64,000 nt of DNA. Origin: UMGS902 sp045538895. GTDB lineage: Bacteria > Bacillota > Clostridia > Oscillospirales > CAG-272. The notes under the pieces are model-generated. The model was not told the origin of the DNA. It was given only the letters and a program-made list of their open reading frames with translations, and did not search any database. The translations under genes and the position numbers were made by a program. Positions 62,040 through 64,000 of this stretch are shown in pieces. The stretch covers positions 14,207-78,206 of the forward strand of contig JAZQEH010000080.1 of NCBI GenBank assembly GCA_045538895.1, read 5' to 3'. Numbering within the stretch: the stretch's first letter is position 1; each line of letters begins with the position of its first letter.

Positions 62040-62596
62040 TCCATTCCATACTGTTTTCTAAGCCCTTGATATGCATCTGTAAGCATCTTGCTGACCAGCT
62101 CCTCATCGAGATTCAGATATCCCGTTGCAAACATCGTAGCAATTCCGTGAACGTACGCCCACATCTCAAGATGAAACAGCTTTGCATCATCAGGGGAAAG
62201 TCCTGTGTTATTTTGTACAGTTTCCACCATATTATCATTAAGCTCGGATTGCAATGGAGCAGTTTCTTCACTGCGGTCATACATATATAAAAGCTTGAAC
62301 AGTTCCCTCTCCTCCTTGGCAAAACGGATATAAGCCATACCGCTTGCCTTGTAAGGCGGGAACTTTCCGCTTTCCACCTCACACCGAACGTATTCGCCGC
62401 ACATTACCTCTGCCTTTGCCCTCACGGCGGCATGCAGTTCGTTCATATTTGAAAAATTGGAAAACACAGGTTGCGTTGAACAGTTCAAAGCTGCCGCAAC
62501 CGTTCTTGCACCAAGTGCCATAGTACCCTCTTTGCGTACAATCGCAACTGCGGCATTTACAATATCTTCTTTTGTCACCTTAACCTTTGGCGGCAT
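62036..62596 (-). CDS. TetR family transcriptional repressor
   Basis: 186 residues with an N-terminal TetR HTH (about 8-55: ARTVAAALNCSTQPVFSNFSNMNEL, an unusual FSNFSNMNEL where most have YRHFKSKEEL) and a ligand-binding C-terminal domain (TetR_C-like, with MWAYVHGIATM). It heads an operon with the ABC exporter and has palindromic operator-like sites just upstream, so autorepression relieved by the exporter substrate is the likely mode. GGAGGTG precedes the ATG. Confidence 0.88.
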   Translation of the reverse strand: MPPKVKVTKEDIVNAAVAIVRKEGTMALGARTVAAALNCSTQPVFSNFSNMNELHAAVRAKAEVMCGEYVRCEVESGKFPPYKASGMAYIRFAKEERELFKLLYMYDRSEETAPLQSELNDNMVETVQNNTGLSPDDAKLFHLEMWAYVHGIATMFATGYLNLDEELVSKMLTDAYQGLRKQYGME

Positions 62597-62612
62597 AATA
62601 CACCTCCATAAA

Positions 62613-62640
62613 ATAACATATGTTATATATCGTATGTTAT
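62613..62640. promoter_or_regulatory. Candidate TetR operator
   Basis: Perfect 14-bp palindrome ATAACATATGTTAT (62613-62626) plus a third half-site ATGTTAT (62634-62640), between the promoter and the TetR start. Confidence 0.6.
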
Positions 62641-62667
62641 TTTATCACAGATAATAAAAAAAGTCAA
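62639..62667 (-). promoter_or_regulatory. Promoter of TetR-ABC operon
   Basis: Minus strand TTGACT, 17-base spacer, TAAAAT; the -10 box abuts the operator palindromes. Confidence 0.6.
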
Positions 62668-62700
62668 TAAGGCAAAGCGTTTTTGCCTTATTGACTTTTT
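62658..62700 (-). terminator. Terminator of ATP-grasp gene
   Basis: 19-bp stem with ends AAAAAGTCAATA/TATTGACTTTTT and a 5-base loop. It overlaps the -35 box of the TetR promoter. Confidence 0.82.
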
Positions 62701-62707
62701 ACATATT

Positions 62708-63901
62708 TTATTTACAATTTACGGCGTCTGCGTAGAAAGCATCCATCTCTTCTTTGGTGGAGAACGTTGCAACGTACATCTGATTACCCATTGCACCTGC
62801 AAGGGCATCGGGAATACGCTCAACCATCTTCATGCTTTCGCCATACTTTGCCATAAGCTCATCGTGGCTCATAACAAAATTCTTACCGTCACGGCGACCT
62901 GCAAATGCACAGAAATAATGCTCACCTTCGGGATACATGGTGCTGTCAAACGCAATCATATCTGCCCAGATTTTATAAACGTTAGTGGAATTTGCAAAAT
63001 TCATCATATCGGGGGTGAAACCACCGCAAGGACGCATATTTACCTCAAGTGCAACAACGTCGCCCTTCTTGCCGAGTCCCTCCTGATCCTCGGTAAGACG
63101 GAAAAACTCAAAATGCACAAAACGGCTCTTTACGCCAAAGCTCTTTACTGTTGCGCGGCCTGCCGCACGTGTATCATCGGGAAGGTCTTTTACAATATAG
63201 TAAATGCTGTTGTCCTGATTGTTTACGATATCCATAATCGAATCAACTGTAACGTTACCCGTTTCAAAAATGGGATTGCCGTTAGAGTCGATAATAGCGT
63301 CATAGGAATTTACCTGTGCGTTTACAAACTCCTCCATGATATACGGCACTTCCTTGGGATAGCTTTCGAAGAAAGCAACAAGCTCCTCGTCGTTCTTAAG
63401 CTTATACGTAGCAGCCGCACCGACACCATTGTCGGGCTTTACAACTACGGGATAGCCAACCTTTTTGATAAAGCTGCGGCAACCAGTAAGAGTCTTTACC
63501 ATGTAGTAGCGTGCGGTAGGAATGTTGACCTTTTCATAGTAATGCTTCATCTTGGACTTGTGCTTGATACGCTCCATGTCGCTTACCTGAAAACCGCTCT
63601 GAATGTTGAAATCGGTGCGGAGTGCCGCATCACGCTCAAGCCAATACTCGTTATTGGATTCAAGCCAGTCAATTCTGCCGTACTTATGAGTAAAGAACGC
63701 AACTGCACGGTAAACTTCATCGTAGTTTTCGAGTGTGGAAACCTTGTAGTAATCGTTAAGGCTGTCACGAAGCTCCTGCGTTAGCTCCTCATAAGGTGCA
63801 TCGCCGATGCCGAGAACGTTGAGTCCGTTATTTTTCAGTTCCTTGCAGAACTGCCAGTAGTTTGTGGGAAAATTAGGTGAAATAAAAATAAAATTCTTCA
63901 T
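62708..63901 (-). CDS. ATP-grasp family ligase
   Basis: 397 residues of the ATP-grasp superfamily (PurK/carbamoyl-phosphate-synthase-like fold): N-terminal Rossmann-like domain (FIFISPNFPTNYWQFCKEL), ATP loop GYPVVVKPDNGVGAAATYKL (near 148-167) and metal-binding end VALEVNMRPCGGFTPDMMN (near 285-303, with EVN and the Arg-Pro-Cys-Gly-Gly pattern of amino acid or peptide ligases such as BacD/CarB-like enzymes). It likely joins a carboxylate to an amine using ATP. An esterase-like gene precedes it by 23 bases. Weak GAGAAG site. Product unknown. Confidence 0.8.
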   Translation of the reverse strand: MKNFIFISPNFPTNYWQFCKELKNNGLNVLGIGDAPYEELTQELRDSLNDYYKVSTLENYDEVYRAVAFFTHKYGRIDWLESNNEYWLERDAALRTDFNIQSGFQVSDMERIKHKSKMKHYYEKVNIPTARYYMVKTLTGCRSFIKKVGYPVVVKPDNGVGAAATYKLKNDEELVAFFESYPKEVPYIMEEFVNAQVNSYDAIIDSNGNPIFETGNVTVDSIMDIVNNQDNSIYYIVKDLPDDTRAAGRATVKSFGVKSRFVHFEFFRLTEDQEGLGKKGDVVALEVNMRPCGGFTPDMMNFANSTNVYKIWADMIAFDSTMYPEGEHYFCAFAGRRDGKNFVMSHDELMAKYGESMKMVERIPDALAGAMGNQMYVATFSTKEEMDAFYADAVNCK

Positions 63902-63924
63902 TTTTCTTCTCGATTCTATGTATT

Positions 63925-64000
63925 TTAGTATAAAAGTTTAGGTACAAAGTATTCTACCTGCTTGTGCCACCAGGGCCAATCGTGGTTTACGTCACTACCC
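63925..64000 (-). CDS. C-terminus of esterase family alpha/beta hydrolase (partial)
   Basis: Only the last 25 residues are in the window, too short to stand out as an open frame. They read GSDVNHDWPWWHKQVEYFVP and LLY, the usual C-terminal end of the esterase D/PF00756 family, where the His of DVNHDWPWW is the catalytic triad His. Stop TAA at 63925-63927, 23 bases before the ATP-grasp start, so the two are probably in one operon. The catalytic Ser lies outside the window. Confidence 0.7.
   Translation of the reverse strand, partial: GSDVNHDWPWWHKQVEYFVPKLLY

Noticed and set aside
1..64000. Prophage, transposase, rRNA or tRNA genes
   Set aside because: I looked for integrase, capsid, transposase and clover-leaf patterns and saw none; the only repeat elements are the small intergenic ones listed.

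Overview
The window looks like a chromosomal segment of an anaerobic, probably gut- or rumen-associated Bacillota of class Clostridia. The reasons are the fused ispH-rpsA gene beside cmk-plsC and a BaiN-type flavoprotein, dockerin and SLH surface modules, AGGAGG-type ribosome binding sites, consensus sigma-A promoters, and no outer-membrane or phage genes. The exact genus cannot be read from the sequence.

Layout. 1-9.2 kb: a GH4 glycosidase (cut by the left edge) and a secreted GH97 protein with a dockerin-like tail, a divergent AraC regulator, and a secreted SGNH esterase carried on beta-helix modules. 9.2-19.4 kb: one long minus-strand operon (promoter near 19.37 kb, terminator near 9.25 kb) that starts with KDG kinase and KDPG aldolase. 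It runs through an MBL-fold hydrolase, an SDR dehydrogenase, an IlvD/Edd-type dehydratase and a fumarate-reductase-like flavoprotein, and ends with an FdrA/DUF1116 pair. 19.5-21.2 kb: purine nucleoside phosphorylase and a WYL regulator. 21.2-31.8 kb: an SLH-anchored GH43, a tandem flavodoxin-fold protein, an AraC regulator and a divergent GH31-PA14-dockerin protein. 32-37.5 kb: conserved core genes (IspH-S1 fusion, Cmk-PlsC fusion, BaiN-like, RpiR). 37.6-49.2 kb: alpha/beta hydrolase, YitT, NnrE, an RpiR-MFS-PHP operon, a LamG-metallophosphoesterase-dockerin protein, a cation/proton antiporter, a nucleoside hydrolase and an AEC transporter. 49.4-59.6 kb: a beta-lactamase-fold hydrolase and two paralogous beta-helix/M14 metallopeptidase-like proteins around a third AraC gene. 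59.7-64 kb: LysR, an ABC-2 exporter with a TetR repressor, an ATP-grasp ligase and the tail of an esterase.

How it fits together. The secreted proteins look like one surface programme. Five of them (SGNH, GH43, GH31 and two M14) start with the same kind of repeat-rich beta-helix module. They then carry unrelated catalytic domains and end in dockerin-like repeats, SLH repeats or a third conserved tail. AraC or LysR genes sit next to them as likely local regulators. Released sugars or sugar acids could enter the 2-keto-3-deoxy-gluconate pathway encoded by the 9.2-19.4 kb operon. The role of its flavoprotein and FdrA/DUF1116 genes is not explained by the known pathway and is one of the two most interesting points here; the shared beta-helix surface system is the other. 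Several structured intergenic repeats, including a 130-bp element present twice, are also described.
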